Shown: one piece after another, positions 26,129 through 36,295 of the stretch
Layout: every line of letters starts with the position of its first letter
How positions within the stretch are numbered: position 1 is the stretch's first letter
Source: Betaproteobacteria bacterium
GTDB taxonomy: Bacteria > Pseudomonadota > Gammaproteobacteria > Burkholderiales > Burkholderiaceae
DNA: 49,845 bases
Assembly: GCA_009927445.1 (NCBI GenBank)
Contig: RFMZ01000137.1
Coordinates: forward strand, 1 to 49,845
Direction of reading: 5' to 3'
Made by a program: the position numbers and the translations under genes
The notes under the pieces: model-generated
What the model was told of the DNA's origin: nothing
Databases searched by the model: none
The model's input: the letters and a program-made list of their open reading frames with translations, nothing else

Positions 26129-28009
26129 CTATCCCGCTTCAGAAATAATCGCCTGTATCTGCGCTAAAACTGTTTTATCTTCCATCGTACTAATGTCTCC
26201 AGGGTCCCGGTTTTCAGTGATTGCTTGCAAGGCTCGCCGAACAATCTTTCCCGATCTGGTCTTTGGCAATATAGGCACCACATATACTTTAGCGGGACGA
26301 GCAACAGCCCCTAATTGCCGATCAACCGTTTGCATCACTTGCGCCGTCAATCCCTCAATATTTAGAGGGTCTTTAGCAACGATAAAGGCAATTGCTATCT
26401 GCCCTTTGAGGGCGTCGGCAACTCCGACCACAGCAACTTCTGCGACATTTATGTGGCTTGCAATACTTTCTTCGATTTCTCGGGTTCCTAGGCGATGCCC
26501 CGCTGTATTAATCACATCATCCGTTCTGCCTAAGATGAAAAAATAGCCGTCTTCATCTTGAATCCCCCAATCAAACGTAGAATAAATAAGTCGGTTGGGA
26601 ATCGTTTTCCAATAGGTCTGTACAAAACGCTCATCATCGCCCCAAATGGTTTGCATACAACCCGGTGGTAAAGGCCCCTCTATCGCTAATAAGCCCTTTT
26701 GGTTAGCCCCTAACTTTTCCCCAGAAACTTCGTCGATTAACTGCATTTGATACCCATATACAGGTACCCCCGGTGAGCCAAACTTGTTTGGCATCTTCTC
26801 AATTCCTTGTTGTAATGCCAAAATTGGCCAACCCGTCTCCGTTTGCCAATAATTATCAATAATGGGCTTTTGGATAGCCCCTGAAATCCACTGCGCTGTC
26901 GGCTCGTCTAAAGGCTCGCCTGCTAAAAAAAGTGTTCTCAACGAACTCATGTCATATTTTTTTAAAAATCCAGCGTCTTGTTTTTTTAACACCCGAATTG
27001 CTGTGGGTGCCGAGAACATGGTCGTAACGCGATATTTCTCAACCAGTTTCCACCATATACCAGCATCTGGCTTGAGCGGCGTTCCTTCAAACATAATAGT
27101 CGCCATACCATGTATCAATGGACCATAAATAATATAGCTGTGCCCAACAACCCAACCAATGTCCGAAGTACAAAACATCGTCTCACCTGGATTGGCGCAA
27201 AATATACTGTCCATCGATGCGGCTAATGCTACAGCATATCCACCAGTGTCGCGCTGCACCCCCTTTGGCTTTCCTGTGGTTCCTGAGGTATATAAAATAT
27301 ACGACGGATCCGTCGCCTCTACCCAAGTACATGGCACTCTTACGTCTAAATAATTCTCACGCTCTTTGGTATAGTCTAAATCCCTTTCTGCAACATACTC
27401 AAATGGACATAAACGCCTAGAAACTAGCAAAACCTTGTTTGGTTGAAAACTCGACAATTGCAAAGCCTCATCCAGTAAAGGCTTATATGGCACCACCTTT
27501 CCGTTTCGAATGCCAGCTTCTGATGCGACGATCAGTTTTGGCTTGGCATCTTCAATCCGAGCCGCTAAACTATGCGCCGCAAAGCCACCAAAAACAACCG
27601 AATGAATCGCCCCTAAGCGCAGCGCAGCCAACATCGCAAAACATGCTTGCGCTACCATCGGCATATAAATTAAAACGCGATCACCCTGGCCAATATTGTG
27701 CGCTTGCATGATGGCAGCCATGCGGTTCACTTCTTCAAATAACTGTTGATAAGTGTAAGTCATTGCGGTATCCGTCTCGACCGATACCGCAATTAATGCC
27801 GTTTGATCAGCACGCGTCTCTAAGTGCCTATCCACGGCGTTGAAACAAATATTAGTGCGGCCACCCAAAAACCATTTCGCAAATGGCGGATTTTGATAAT
27901 CTAAAACGGTATCAAAAGGTTTTTCCCAATGAATTAATTGCGCTTTTTCTGCCCAAAAAGTTTCAGGATTTTGAATCGACTGTTGATAAATTTCACGGTA
28001 CTTTCCCAT
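26129..28009 (-). CDS. prpE: Propionyl-CoA synthetase (PrpE, acetyl-CoA synthetase family)
   Basis: This 626-residue AMP-forming acyl-CoA synthetase has the N-terminal ACAS domain (FWAEKAQLIHWEKPFD, WFLGGRTNICFNAVDRHL). Core motifs are ILYTSGTTGKPKGVQRD, GWVVGHSYIIYGPL, NYWQTETGWPI and STFDWGIQDEDGY with GRTDDVINTAGHRLGTREIEE. The acetylatable lysine lies in LPKTRSGKIVRRAL. WEKPFDTVLD and the shorter length are PrpE-like rather than Acs-like. It activates propionate (and probably acetate) to the CoA ester. No prpBCD genes are nearby; it follows mltD at 30 bp. Confidence 0.9.
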   Translation of the reverse strand: MGKYREIYQQSIQNPETFWAEKAQLIHWEKPFDTVLDYQNPPFAKWFLGGRTNICFNAVDRHLETRADQTALIAVSVETDTAMTYTYQQLFEEVNRMAAIMQAHNIGQGDRVLIYMPMVAQACFAMLAALRLGAIHSVVFGGFAAHSLAARIEDAKPKLIVASEAGIRNGKVVPYKPLLDEALQLSSFQPNKVLLVSRRLCPFEYVAERDLDYTKERENYLDVRVPCTWVEATDPSYILYTSGTTGKPKGVQRDTGGYAVALAASMDSIFCANPGETMFCTSDIGWVVGHSYIIYGPLIHGMATIMFEGTPLKPDAGIWWKLVEKYRVTTMFSAPTAIRVLKKQDAGFLKKYDMSSLRTLFLAGEPLDEPTAQWISGAIQKPIIDNYWQTETGWPILALQQGIEKMPNKFGSPGVPVYGYQMQLIDEVSGEKLGANQKGLLAIEGPLPPGCMQTIWGDDERFVQTYWKTIPNRLIYSTFDWGIQDEDGYFFILGRTDDVINTAGHRLGTREIEESIASHINVAEVAVVGVADALKGQIAIAFIVAKDPLNIEGLTAQVMQTVDRQLGAVARPAKVYVVPILPKTRSGKIVRRALQAITENRDPGDISTMEDKTVLAQIQAIISEAG

Positions 28010-28039
28010 TTCAACACGCTCCCTCTTTTTAGCTGATCG

Positions 28040-29578
28040 TTAATTATTTTTTTCGGCTAGTTTGGCACTCTTAGTGATGACTTGGACATCGCCTGCCTTA
28101 GGAGTCTGTGTTTTAGTGACCTCTTTTTTGGCTGGGCTTTTCGTGTTTGGCTTTGGACTGACTTTGACACTGGATTTATTACTTCCTGAGGAAGCATTCG
28201 ATGATTTTTTTACAGTTGACGAAGACTTCGAAGTTGCTAACTGATGCGCTTTCGGGTTACCGCCATTTTTGGGTTGATAATTGGCTAAATTTTTCGGAAC
28301 AGCTACACATTTTTTCCCTTGACACTTCATCACAACTGGTACTGGAACATAATCGCGCTCTAAGCTTAAAATGCCATTTTGGGCTATCTCATAATCAATA
28401 TCACCTAAATTGTGAGACATCTTGGGAACTAACAAGCTAGAACCTTTCCGGACCTTCATCCCCTTGGGGATGGAATTCATTTCCCGCACTTGATGAATAT
28501 CAAGTCCTAAATTGGCAACAATTTTCTCTAAACTATCCGTTTTTTCAACCTTAATTGCTGTCCATGAAGTTAAGGGCATGCGATTAGTTAAGATGTTATC
28601 CCGAAAGATTTCTGCTTTGCCATAAGGTAATAAAATTTCTTGATTAAACCCCTTCATAATTACTGGCTTATTGAAAGATGGATTGAGATCTAAAAACTGT
28701 TCACGGGTCATTTCTGATAAGGTGATGACCCGATCCACATCGATATCTTGTGTTACTGGCAATGTTACAAAGTAGGGATGATTCTCTACCATCGGTAATG
28801 TAAAGCCATATTTTGCAGGATTTTCAATGATTCTTTTATAGGCTAGAAGTTTGGGGACGTAATTTTTAGTCTCATTGGGCATTTTTAAACTGAAGTAATC
28901 CGTTTCTAACTTGGCAGCTTTGTTTTTATGAATTGCACGCCCAACAGAACCCTCTCCCCAATTGTAGGCTGCTAAAGCTAATTGCCAATCCCCAAACTGG
29001 TCATACAACTTCTGGAGATAGTCCAGAGCCGCTCTAGTTGACTTAATGATGTCACTTCTCTCATCACGAAACATATTTTGTTTCAGATTAAAGTACTTAC
29101 CGGTGGCTGGCATAAACTGCCACATTCCAGCAGCTTTGGCCGGGGAAACTGCCTTGGGATTGAAAGCGCTTTCCACAAAAGGCAATAAGGCTAACTCACT
29201 AGGCATCTCCCTCGCCTCGACTTCCTCAATAATATAAAACAAATAGGGCGATGATCGCTCTAAGACTCGCCTCACATAAGTCGGGTTATCAACTAACTGC
29301 TTAGTGTGGCGATTAATAATTTCCATCTCCGGGTCACTGATGTCAAAACCCGTTCGAATTCTCTCCCACAAATCAATGGATTGCACAATATCCGGAACCG
29401 GTGGATTTGGAACTGGAGCAACTGGCATCGGTCGATACTTCGGTTCCTCAAAATTCATTTTTTCTGAAAAAGAACTGATATTCGTAGTGGGTCCAGTCGC
29501 ACAGCCAACAAGCAAGCTTACTAGAAGAAGTAATACAATCAGCGGACAACGATGCACATAGGTAAAGCAAAGCTTCAT
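28040..29578 (-). CDS. mltD: Membrane-bound lytic murein transglycosylase D with LysM region (lipoprotein)
   Basis: This 512-residue lipoprotein has a signal peptide ending in lipobox LVGC (Cys26). The SLT domain starts near residue 110 with LALLPFVESAFNPKAVSPAKAAGMWQFMP; the catalytic glutamate is Glu136. AAYNWGEGSVGRAI and YVPKLLAYKRI continue the MltD pattern. A LysM-like segment (SLEKIVANLGLDIHQVREMN...GSSLLVPK) lies near residues 350-395. The last 80 residues are a low-complexity Ser/Lys/Pro tail. It cleaves peptidoglycan between MurNAc and GlcNAc. Its ATG overlaps the gloB stop (ATGA). Confidence 0.93.
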   Translation of the reverse strand: MKLCFTYVHRCPLIVLLLLVSLLVGCATGPTTNISSFSEKMNFEEPKYRPMPVAPVPNPPVPDIVQSIDLWERIRTGFDISDPEMEIINRHTKQLVDNPTYVRRVLERSSPYLFYIIEEVEAREMPSELALLPFVESAFNPKAVSPAKAAGMWQFMPATGKYFNLKQNMFRDERSDIIKSTRAALDYLQKLYDQFGDWQLALAAYNWGEGSVGRAIHKNKAAKLETDYFSLKMPNETKNYVPKLLAYKRIIENPAKYGFTLPMVENHPYFVTLPVTQDIDVDRVITLSEMTREQFLDLNPSFNKPVIMKGFNQEILLPYGKAEIFRDNILTNRMPLTSWTAIKVEKTDSLEKIVANLGLDIHQVREMNSIPKGMKVRKGSSLLVPKMSHNLGDIDYEIAQNGILSLERDYVPVPVVMKCQGKKCVAVPKNLANYQPKNGGNPKAHQLATSKSSSTVKKSSNASSGSNKSSVKVSPKPNTKSPAKKEVTKTQTPKAGDVQVITKSAKLAEKNN

Positions 29579-30375
29579 TTAAAACTGTCTTTCCATAAAC
29601 GCGTTATGGTAAATATATCTTCGCCTGAATTGACAACTTTTTTTGCATATCGCTCGATCGACTCTCGCACAGTAATCTGGTCACTGCGTAAAAAGGGATT
29701 GACTTTTTTTTCTAAACCTAAAGTCGTAGGCACTGTCGCTTGCTTCGTTTCACGCAACCGCCTAGCCTCCTCAGTCCATTTCGATAAATCTTGATTAGTC
29801 GGCTCGACCGCCGTTGCAAAACGCAAATTAGCCAGCGTATATTCGTGGGCACAACAAACCAAGGTTTCGTCAGGTAACTGCATCAACTTCATTAAAGAAG
29901 CATACATTTGAGCGGCTGTACCTTCAAGTAAACGACCACATCCACCCGCAAATAACGTATCACCGCAATAGAGCCTGGGAACTTCAACGCCAGCTATTTT
30001 TGGTAAGAAATAGGCAATATGGCCCTTCGTGTGTCCAGGCACCTCCAAAACTTGCAAATGGACACCTGTAAAAATTTCAACGATCTCGCCATCATAGACT
30101 GTCTGTGTTTTATGCGGAATAGTATCTTTGTCAGGCCCAATAATCCGTAAATCATGGCCCTGGTTTTCCCGAACCCAAGCAATTAAGTCCCCAATACCCC
30201 CAATGTGATCTGCATGATGGTGGGTGATTAAAATACCGTCTAAGATAGAGGGTTGCTTTTTTAATGCTTGAATGATCACTTGTCCATCCCCCGGGTCAAC
30301 GACCCAAGAGTGCCCAAGAGATTCAATCATCCATAAATAATTATCTGTAAATGCTGGTATTTGTTGAAATTGCAA
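29575..30375 (-). CDS. gloB: Hydroxyacylglutathione hydrolase (glyoxalase II)
   Basis: GloB hydrolyses S-lactoylglutathione to lactate and glutathione, the second step of methylglyoxal removal. The 266-residue metallo-beta-lactamase fold shows the binuclear metal motif THHHADH (about 51-57), PGHTKGHIAYF, YCGDTLFAGGCGRLLEG and CAHEYTLANLRFA. The C-terminal glutathione-binding region includes NPFLRS. The start is TTG at 30375; an in-frame stop lies a few codons upstream and no ATG intervenes. It is divergent from the methyltransferase-rnhA pair, a conserved arrangement. Confidence 0.95.
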   Translation of the reverse strand: MQFQQIPAFTDNYLWMIESLGHSWVVDPGDGQVIIQALKKQPSILDGILITHHHADHIGGIGDLIAWVRENQGHDLRIIGPDKDTIPHKTQTVYDGEIVEIFTGVHLQVLEVPGHTKGHIAYFLPKIAGVEVPRLYCGDTLFAGGCGRLLEGTAAQMYASLMKLMQLPDETLVCCAHEYTLANLRFATAVEPTNQDLSKWTEEARRLRETKQATVPTTLGLEKKVNPFLRSDQITVRESIERYAKKVVNSGEDIFTITRLWKDSFK

Positions 30376-30433
30376 TATGAAATCTTTCTAAAATTGGCTT
30401 TTAAATATAGGATAAATGCGATAGATTAGTCAG

Positions 30434-31243
30434 ATGATACCAACTGAATCCGAAATTGCCAATCAGTCCCTTCTGGCATGGGATAATTGGCTCAATACTG
30501 CGCCAGGACTTTATGTCTTAAATTGGGAGCAAGCCCAATTTAACCGAGCGGTAGATGACGCCTTTGGCTTTGACGCACTCCAAATCGGTTTTCCTCAAGT
30601 AGGCTGCCTGAATGAAAACCGCATATCGAACCGTTGGCTGATGCAACTGCCATCCCAACCTACGGTTGATTTATCCAGTAATCACGGCGTGCATACGATT
30701 TGCCAAGGCTCAATTTATGATCTCCCCTTTGCGTCAGAAAGTATGGACTTGATCGCCCTACCGCATGTCTTGGAATTTACTGCTAATCCACATGAAGCCC
30801 TCAGAGAAGTCCACCGAGTTCTTCGCCCAGAAGGCAGAATTGTCATCTCGGGATTTAACCCAATGAGCTTATGGGGAATGCGACAGTACTACGGAAAATT
30901 ATTTAATCGGCCATTTTTACCTAAAGAGGGCCAATTTATTAGTCATTTACGTATCAAAGATTGGCTGCGCCTACTCAATTATGCAATTGACCGCGGCAAA
31001 TTTGGCTGCTACAGCTTTCCTATCCAAAATCATCGCACCATGACAACCCCAAGCCTATTAGATAAAGTGGGGGATCGTTGGTGGCCCTTTTTAGGGTCCG
31101 TATTTATGCTCAGCGCCATCAAAAGAACCCCTCGGATGAAACTGGTTGGGAAAATTTTATCCAGAAGACTACGCCTCTCCCAAACACTAGCGCCCGTTAC
31201 CCAGTCAAAAACCACGCAACAAACCAACTCCACCAATGACTAA
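30434..31243 (+). CDS. Class I SAM-dependent methyltransferase (Methyltransf_11 type)
   Basis: This 269-residue protein is conserved between gloB and rnhA in beta- and gammaproteobacteria (YafS-like). The SAM-fold motif I is degenerate; visible later motifs are [24 protein letters not shown] and [21 protein letters not shown]. The weak glycine-rich loop is typical of this subgroup. The substrate is unknown. It overlaps rnhA by 8 bp (CCAATGACTAA), suggesting translational coupling. Confidence 0.85.
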   Translation: MIPTESEIANQSLLAWDNWLNTAPGLYVLNWEQAQFNRAVDDAFGFDALQIGFPQVGCLNENRISNRWLMQLPSQPTVDLSSNHGVHTICQGSIYDLPFASESMDLIALPHVLEFTANPHEALREVHRVLRPEGRIVISGFNPMSLWGMRQYYGKLFNRPFLPKEGQFISHLRIKDWLRLLNYAIDRGKFGCYSFPIQNHRTMTTPSLLDKVGDRWWPFLGSVFMLSAIKRTPRMKLVGKILSRRLRLSQTLAPVTQSKTTQQTNSTND

Positions 31244-31685
31244 AAAAGTCCCCTGCGTAATTATTTATACCGACGGCGCCTGTAAAGGTAACCCAGGAAT
31301 TGGTGGCTGGGGCGCAGTGCTGCGTTATGGTAGTCATGAGAAGCATTTAAAAGGCGGCCAACTCCATACAACGAATAATCGCATGGAACTGACCGCTGTC
31401 ATCGAAGCTCTCAAAGCCCTTAAATTTGATTGTGAAATAGAACTTTTTACGGATTCACAATACGTTCAAAAAGGTGTTTGTGAGTGGTTAGATAGCTGGA
31501 AACAACGCGGCTGGAAAACTGCGGGTAAAAGCCCTGTTAAAAATGCCGATTTATGGCAAATACTAGACCCATTATTAAAAAATCATGTCATCCGTTGGCA
31601 CTGGGTCAAAGGACATTCAGGAGACCCTGGGAATGATTTGGCTGATGCTCTTGCGAACCAGGGTGCACTCGAATATTGCAGGTAA
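31236..31685 (+). CDS. rnhA: Ribonuclease HI
   Basis: RNase HI cuts RNA in RNA-DNA hybrids. The 149-residue protein has the full catalytic set shifted by three from E. coli numbering: Asp13 ([11 protein letters not shown]), Glu51 (NRMELTAV), Asp73 (FTDSQY), His127 (VKGHSGD) and Asp137 (DLADALA). The basic handle [19 protein letters not shown] is present. In related genomes dnaQ follows directly; here an efflux operon intervenes. Confidence 0.97.
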   Translation: MTKKVPCVIIYTDGACKGNPGIGGWGAVLRYGSHEKHLKGGQLHTTNNRMELTAVIEALKALKFDCEIELFTDSQYVQKGVCEWLDSWKQRGWKTAGKSPVKNADLWQILDPLLKNHVIRWHWVKGHSGDPGNDLADALANQGALEYCR

Positions 31686-31802
31686 TTTACCCGTCCAGGC
31701 TGCCCAACTCTCCCTACCCCATTATTGATACCAATCTAGCACTACCAAAGCAGTTAGATAAAGCATATTCATCCATCTTAAAACCTTGCGTTTTCAATTA
31801 GA

Positions 31803-31834
31803 TTGACGATTTTGTGAGAAAATCTCAATAAAAT
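31803..31834 (+). promoter_or_regulatory. Candidate promoter/operator of the RND efflux operon
   Basis: The 238-bp gap between rnhA and the adaptor gene contains TTGACG (31803-31808), a good -35 box. It is followed by a small inverted repeat TGAGA-AAA-TCTCA (31815-31827) and then TAAAAT (31829-31834). The spacing of 20 bp is too long for a standard promoter. The palindrome could be a repressor site of the type that often controls efflux pumps, but no regulator gene is adjacent. The rest of the gap shows nothing else I can support. Confidence 0.25.
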
Positions 31835-31923
31835 TAACAAAGTTCTAATTTGCTGGCCAAAATGTTTCTGGTCTAAATGAGACAACCCAAATCGCCTTAA
31901 ATGCTTTTTATATTCGGAGTCAT

Positions 31924-33122
31924 ATGGAAACAACAAGTCATTCGCAGTCAAACCTAGTAAAAAAACTGATTTGGTTTGTCGTTATTTTAATTTCTGGCGG
32001 TGGGGCAGGCTACTATTACTACTCAACCCAAGGTAGCCAAACCGCCCCTAAAAAGCCTTCGCCACCTCCCCAATCAGTAGTAACTGCTAAAGTTGAAGAG
32101 AGAGATTTTCCGGTCATTATTGAAACATCTGGCAATGTTATCTCCGCAAATATTGTGGATATCAGACCACAAGTTACCAACATCATCTCCAAAGTACATA
32201 TTACCGAAGGTCAAGAAGTAAAGGCCGGAGATATTCTTTTTTCTTTAGATGATCGCGCCGATCGCGCTAATTACGAAAAAGCCCAGGCTCTTGCTGAGGA
32301 TGCGATGCGACAATATAATCGCGCCGAAGAACTCGTCAAACAAAACTTTATTTCAAAAGCAAGTGCGGATACCGCTCTTGCAAATGCCAACTCTGCAAAA
32401 TCCGCTGCCAATGCGGCGCAAGTTCTATTGAGCTATGACACAATCCGCTCTCCAATAACCGGCAAAGCGGGTGTCATCAATGTCTTTCCCGGATCCTTGT
32501 CCAACCTGGCAATGTCGTGTCTACCACCTCAACAGCAGCAGCCACCACGACCCTCGGTGCCATGGTAACCATCACTCAGTTAAATCCAATCAATGTGCAA
32601 TTTACTGTGCCTGAAACCTATATGGCAAGTTTATTGCAGCTTCAAAAATCTCCTAATGGACTAGTCGTTCAAGTCCAGTTAGGCAATGGCCAAAAAAAAC
32701 AGGGAAAGGTATTTGTGGTTGATAACCAAGTAGATCCTTCTATCGGCGCCGTTAAAGTAAAAGCTAGCCTTGATAATTCAGACTACGCCCTAGCACCGGG
32801 ACGTTTTGTGACAGTTACCCTGCAAACACAAATCTTAAAAAATAGCCTGGTAGTTCCAAGCCAAGCAATTATTTCAAGTCCAGTGAGTGATCAAATTTAT
32901 ACCGTTGATGAAGAAAATCAAGTAACCCTGAATAAAATTAAAGTGCTTGCTCAAAATAATGGCTTTGGGGTAGTCACCGGAATTAAACCAAACGACCGCG
33001 TTGTGGTTGAAGGAAAGCAAAATCTTCGTCCAGGTTCTAAAGTGGTTGAAGCCAATAATTCTGCAAATAAACCCACAAATAATCCCTCAAGCAATCCCAC
33101 AGAAAAAAAATCGGGTCCATAA
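31924..33122 (+). pseudogene. RND efflux periplasmic adaptor (MdtA-like), interrupted by a single-base frameshift
   Basis: The adaptor bridges an RND pump to an outer-membrane channel. The first part (31924-32568) carries an N-terminal membrane anchor (about residues 14-29) and the first half of the barrel-sandwich domain with VDIRPQVTNIISKVHITEGQEVKAGDILF, then a hairpin and SPITGKAGVINVFPGSL. The frame then breaks. From about 32517 another frame continues with NVVSTTSTAA, TITQLNPINVQFTVPETYM, a beta-barrel and a C-terminal membrane-proximal domain. Inserting one G in CTTGTCC (about 32497-32502) restores SLVQPGNVVSTT and a protein of about 399 residues. The start has GGAG 5 nt upstream. It is either broken or a consensus error; the partner pump gene is intact. 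Confidence 0.88.
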
Positions 33123-33179
33123 CATCGAGCGCGTTGTTAAACCCTTCCATTCAATCTTGCCCCCAAATAGCCAACGCCA

Positions 33180-36100
33180 ATGAATATCTCTGAAATCTGT
33201 ATTCGAAGACCGGTTTTAACGACTCTCTTATCCATCGCAACAGTGCTAGCCGGCGCCATTGCCTACACCAAAATTCCAGTAGCAGCACTCCCTAGCTTTA
33301 ACTCTCCAGTGATTCAAGTAACAGCTGTTTTGTCCGGAGCCAGCCCAGAAAATATGGCTGCTAGTGTCGCCCTACCTTTAGAAAAAGAATTCTCTACCAT
33401 CGACGGCATCAAGGTAATTAGCTCTACCAATTTTTTGGGAAGTACCAGTGTTACTTTAGAGTTTAATAACAACCGAGATATTGATAAGGCAGCAGTGGAT
33501 GTGCAAGCGGCTCTACTGAGAGCTCAAAGACGCTTGCCTATCGAAATGACAATTCCACCGTCCTATCGCAAAGTCAATCCTGCTGACGCCCCCGTATTAC
33601 TTCTGGCCCTCACCTCCCCATCGATGAATTTATCGCAAATTACCGACTATGCGGAAAATTTACTTTCACCAAACATTTCAACAATTGAAGGTGTAGCGCA
33701 AGTCCTCGTTTATGGCAATAAACGTTACGCCGTCCGAATCCGCGCTATCCCAGATAAGCTAGCATTGAACAACCTGACCTTGGATGATATTAGCGTTGCG
33801 ATTAATAAATCCAATTCAAACTCTCCCGTGGGGGTTCTTGATGGCCCAAGACAGGCACTAACAATCTATGCCAACTCGCAAATGGTCAAAGCGTCTGACT
33901 ATGCTGAACTAGTCATCGCGCAACGCGGCGGGAATCCAATTCGCCTTGCAGACGTCGCCGAAGTATCTGAGTCCTATGAAAATATCAAAAGCTTGGGTCG
34001 ATTTAAGGATGAACGATCGATCGTCATCGCCATTTTGCGCCAACCGAGTGCTAATACTGTAAAAGTTGTCGACGGGATCAAAGATATGATCCCAGAGTTT
34101 GAAAAACAACTCCCTGCATCGCTAAAGATCAATCTCTTAAATGATCGTTCGAAGTCGATCAGGGAAGCAATCCATGATGTCAACCTGACTCTGCTGTTTA
34201 CGATCGCCCTCGTAGTCCTAGTCATTTTCTTATTCCTGAAGCATCTGGCTGCGACGATTATTCCTGCACTTAGCCTGCCAGTGAGCCTAATCGGAGCCTT
34301 CTTCATCATGTACTGGATGGGCTATAGCCTAGACAATGTCTCCTTACTGGGCATTACCCTTGCGGTCGGTCTCGTAGTGGATGACTCGATCGTCGTTCTA
34401 GAAAATATTATTCGCTATGTCGAAGAAGGGATGTCCCCTCTTAAAGCAGCCCTCAAAGGCAGTAAGGAAGTTGGCTTTACGATTATTTCAATATCCATCT
34501 CACTCGTAGCTGTATTTATTCCAATCTTTTTTATGCCAGGGCCGGTTGGTCTTTTATTTAGAGAATTTGCCGTCGTCGTTACACTAGCAATCCTGGTTTC
34601 AGCCATTGTCTCCCTCACCCTTGTACCAATGCTCTGTAGTAGATTTCTGCCAGATGCGTCCAAATTTAAGCACGCGAAGGATCCTTGGATTATTAAAAAA
34701 TTCGAGCAAGGTTTTCAATGTATCTTTCGTTTTTATGCAACAACTCTAGATAAAGCACTCAATCACCGACGTATTATTCTCGGTGTTGCTTTTGCTACTT
34801 TCGGAATCACCGCCGTCCTCTTTTACTATATTCCAAAAGGGTTTTTTCCCGAAGAAGATATCGGTCAAATTATTGTTACTACCGAAACGGCTGAAGATAT
34901 TTCATATATAGCAATGCTAGAGGTTCAAGATCAAGCTGCTGATGTGGTTATGAAAGATCCGAATGTAGATACTTTTGTGTCAGTCATCGGTGGTGGTGCT
35001 AGCTCAGGAACTAACAGCGGACGTTTATTTATCAACCTAAAACCCAAAGGTGAACGACCTAAAATGAGCGTCGTGTTAGAAAAACTGCGCAGAGATTTAC
35101 GAAAAATACCAGGTCTCGTAGTCTATATGCGGCCAGTACAAAATCTCCAATTAGGTGGAAAATCTAGTAAAAGTCGCTACCAATATATTCTCCAAAGCGT
35201 TGGCCTTGAGGGTGTGAACCAATGGGCCGAAAAAGTCCAAGCAAAAATGAAGACTGACCCAGATTTTAGAGACGTTACAAGCGATTCGCAATTAAAGGGG
35301 CTGAATGTAAAAATCGATATCGATCGCCAAAAAGCCGCTAGCGCAGGCGTGAATATGCAAGATATTCGAACCGCACTTTACTCAGCCTACGGGGAAAAAC
35401 AAGTCTCTACAATTTATACCCCGGTCAATACCTACCAAGTCATCTTGGAAGTAACCGCAAAAGATAAACAGTTTGAGTCTGATCTGAGCTCAATCTTTTT
35501 ACGCGGACGGGCAACTGATAAACTCGTCCCCCTATCAAGTATCGCCACATTCAACCGGTTTATTGGCCCAACGTCTGTAAATCATCAAGGTCAGATCCCA
35601 GCCGTAACGATTTCTTTTAACCTCGCCCCAGATGTTCCACTTGGCGTTGCTACTAAAAAATTAGAGCAATATACGAAAGACTTACAGCTACCACCATCGA
35701 TTATTACCAGTTATGGCGGCGATGCGGCTGTCTTTAAAGAGGGGCAAGCCGGTCAAGCAATCCTTTTGATTAGCGCTCTTCTGGTGATTTATGTCTTACT
35801 TGGGGTGCTCTACGAAAGTTATATCCACCCATTAACAATCCTTGCTGGCTTGCCCTCCGCCGCTATTGGTGCGCTCGTTTTTCTGCAACTATTTGATATG
35901 GAACTAACGATGATCGCCACTATCGGGATCTTACTGCTAATTGGTATTGTGAAAAAAAATGCTATTCTGATGATCGATTTTGCCCTTGAAGCAAAACGAA
36001 GCTCTAATTTGTCTGCCCAAGAGGCTATCAAACAAGCCTGTTTGGTTCGTTTTAGACCAATTTTAATGACTAGCCTGGCGGCTTTAATGGGTGCGCTACC

Positions 36101-36281
36101 AATCGCTCTAGGCATCGGGGCAGGCGCAGAGTTGCGCCAACCACTTGGAATTGCAGTTGTGGGCGGCCTCATTTTCTCCCAAATTATTACTTTGTATATT
36201 ACCCCCATTATCTATATTTATCTAGATCGTTTTGCTGGTGATGGACCATTAGATATTCCTACTGAGATGCTACCAAACTAG
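33180..36281 (+). CDS. RND multidrug efflux permease, MdtB/MdtC-like
   Basis: This 1033-residue HAE1-family proton antiporter has the N-terminus MNISEICIRRPVLTTLL, large periplasmic loops after TM1 and TM7, and the proton-relay aspartates Asp401/Asp402 in GLVVDDSIVVLENI. The relay lysine region is LLIGIVKKNAILMIDFALEA. Stretches such as ELRQPLGIAVVGG and LYESYIHPLTIL match MdtC/MdtB more closely than AcrB. E. coli needs an MdtB-MdtC heterotrimer; here only one permease is present, so a homotrimer is likely. It follows the adaptor gene by 57 bp. No outer-membrane channel gene is in the window. The substrate is unknown. Confidence 0.92.
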   Translation: MNISEICIRRPVLTTLLSIATVLAGAIAYTKIPVAALPSFNSPVIQVTAVLSGASPENMAASVALPLEKEFSTIDGIKVISSTNFLGSTSVTLEFNNNRDIDKAAVDVQAALLRAQRRLPIEMTIPPSYRKVNPADAPVLLLALTSPSMNLSQITDYAENLLSPNISTIEGVAQVLVYGNKRYAVRIRAIPDKLALNNLTLDDISVAINKSNSNSPVGVLDGPRQALTIYANSQMVKASDYAELVIAQRGGNPIRLADVAEVSESYENIKSLGRFKDERSIVIAILRQPSANTVKVVDGIKDMIPEFEKQLPASLKINLLNDRSKSIREAIHDVNLTLLFTIALVVLVIFLFLKHLAATIIPALSLPVSLIGAFFIMYWMGYSLDNVSLLGITLAVGLVVDDSIVVLENIIRYVEEGMSPLKAALKGSKEVGFTIISISISLVAVFIPIFFMPGPVGLLFREFAVVVTLAILVSAIVSLTLVPMLCSRFLPDASKFKHAKDPWIIKKFEQGFQCIFRFYATTLDKALNHRRIILGVAFATFGITAVLFYYIPKGFFPEEDIGQIIVTTETAEDISYIAMLEVQDQAADVVMKDPNVDTFVSVIGGGASSGTNSGRLFINLKPKGERPKMSVVLEKLRRDLRKIPGLVVYMRPVQNLQLGGKSSKSRYQYILQSVGLEGVNQWAEKVQAKMKTDPDFRDVTSDSQLKGLNVKIDIDRQKAASAGVNMQDIRTALYSAYGEKQVSTIYTPVNTYQVILEVTAKDKQFESDLSSIFLRGRATDKLVPLSSIATFNRFIGPTSVNHQGQIPAVTISFNLAPDVPLGVATKKLEQYTKDLQLPPSIITSYGGDAAVFKEGQAGQAILLISALLVIYVLLGVLYESYIHPLTILAGLPSAAIGALVFLQLFDMELTMIATIGILLLIGIVKKNAILMIDFALEAKRSSNLSAQEAIKQACLVRFRPILMTSLAALMGALPIALGIGAGAELRQPLGIAVVGGLIFSQIITLYITPIIYIYLDRFAGDGPLDIPTEMLPN

Positions 36282-36295
36282 TTCTTCCCCCAATC

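Noticed and set aside
28060..28260. Low-complexity Ser/Lys/Pro coding stretch as a repeat element
   Set aside because: It is the disordered C-terminal tail of MltD, in frame and common in this family, not an independent repeat.
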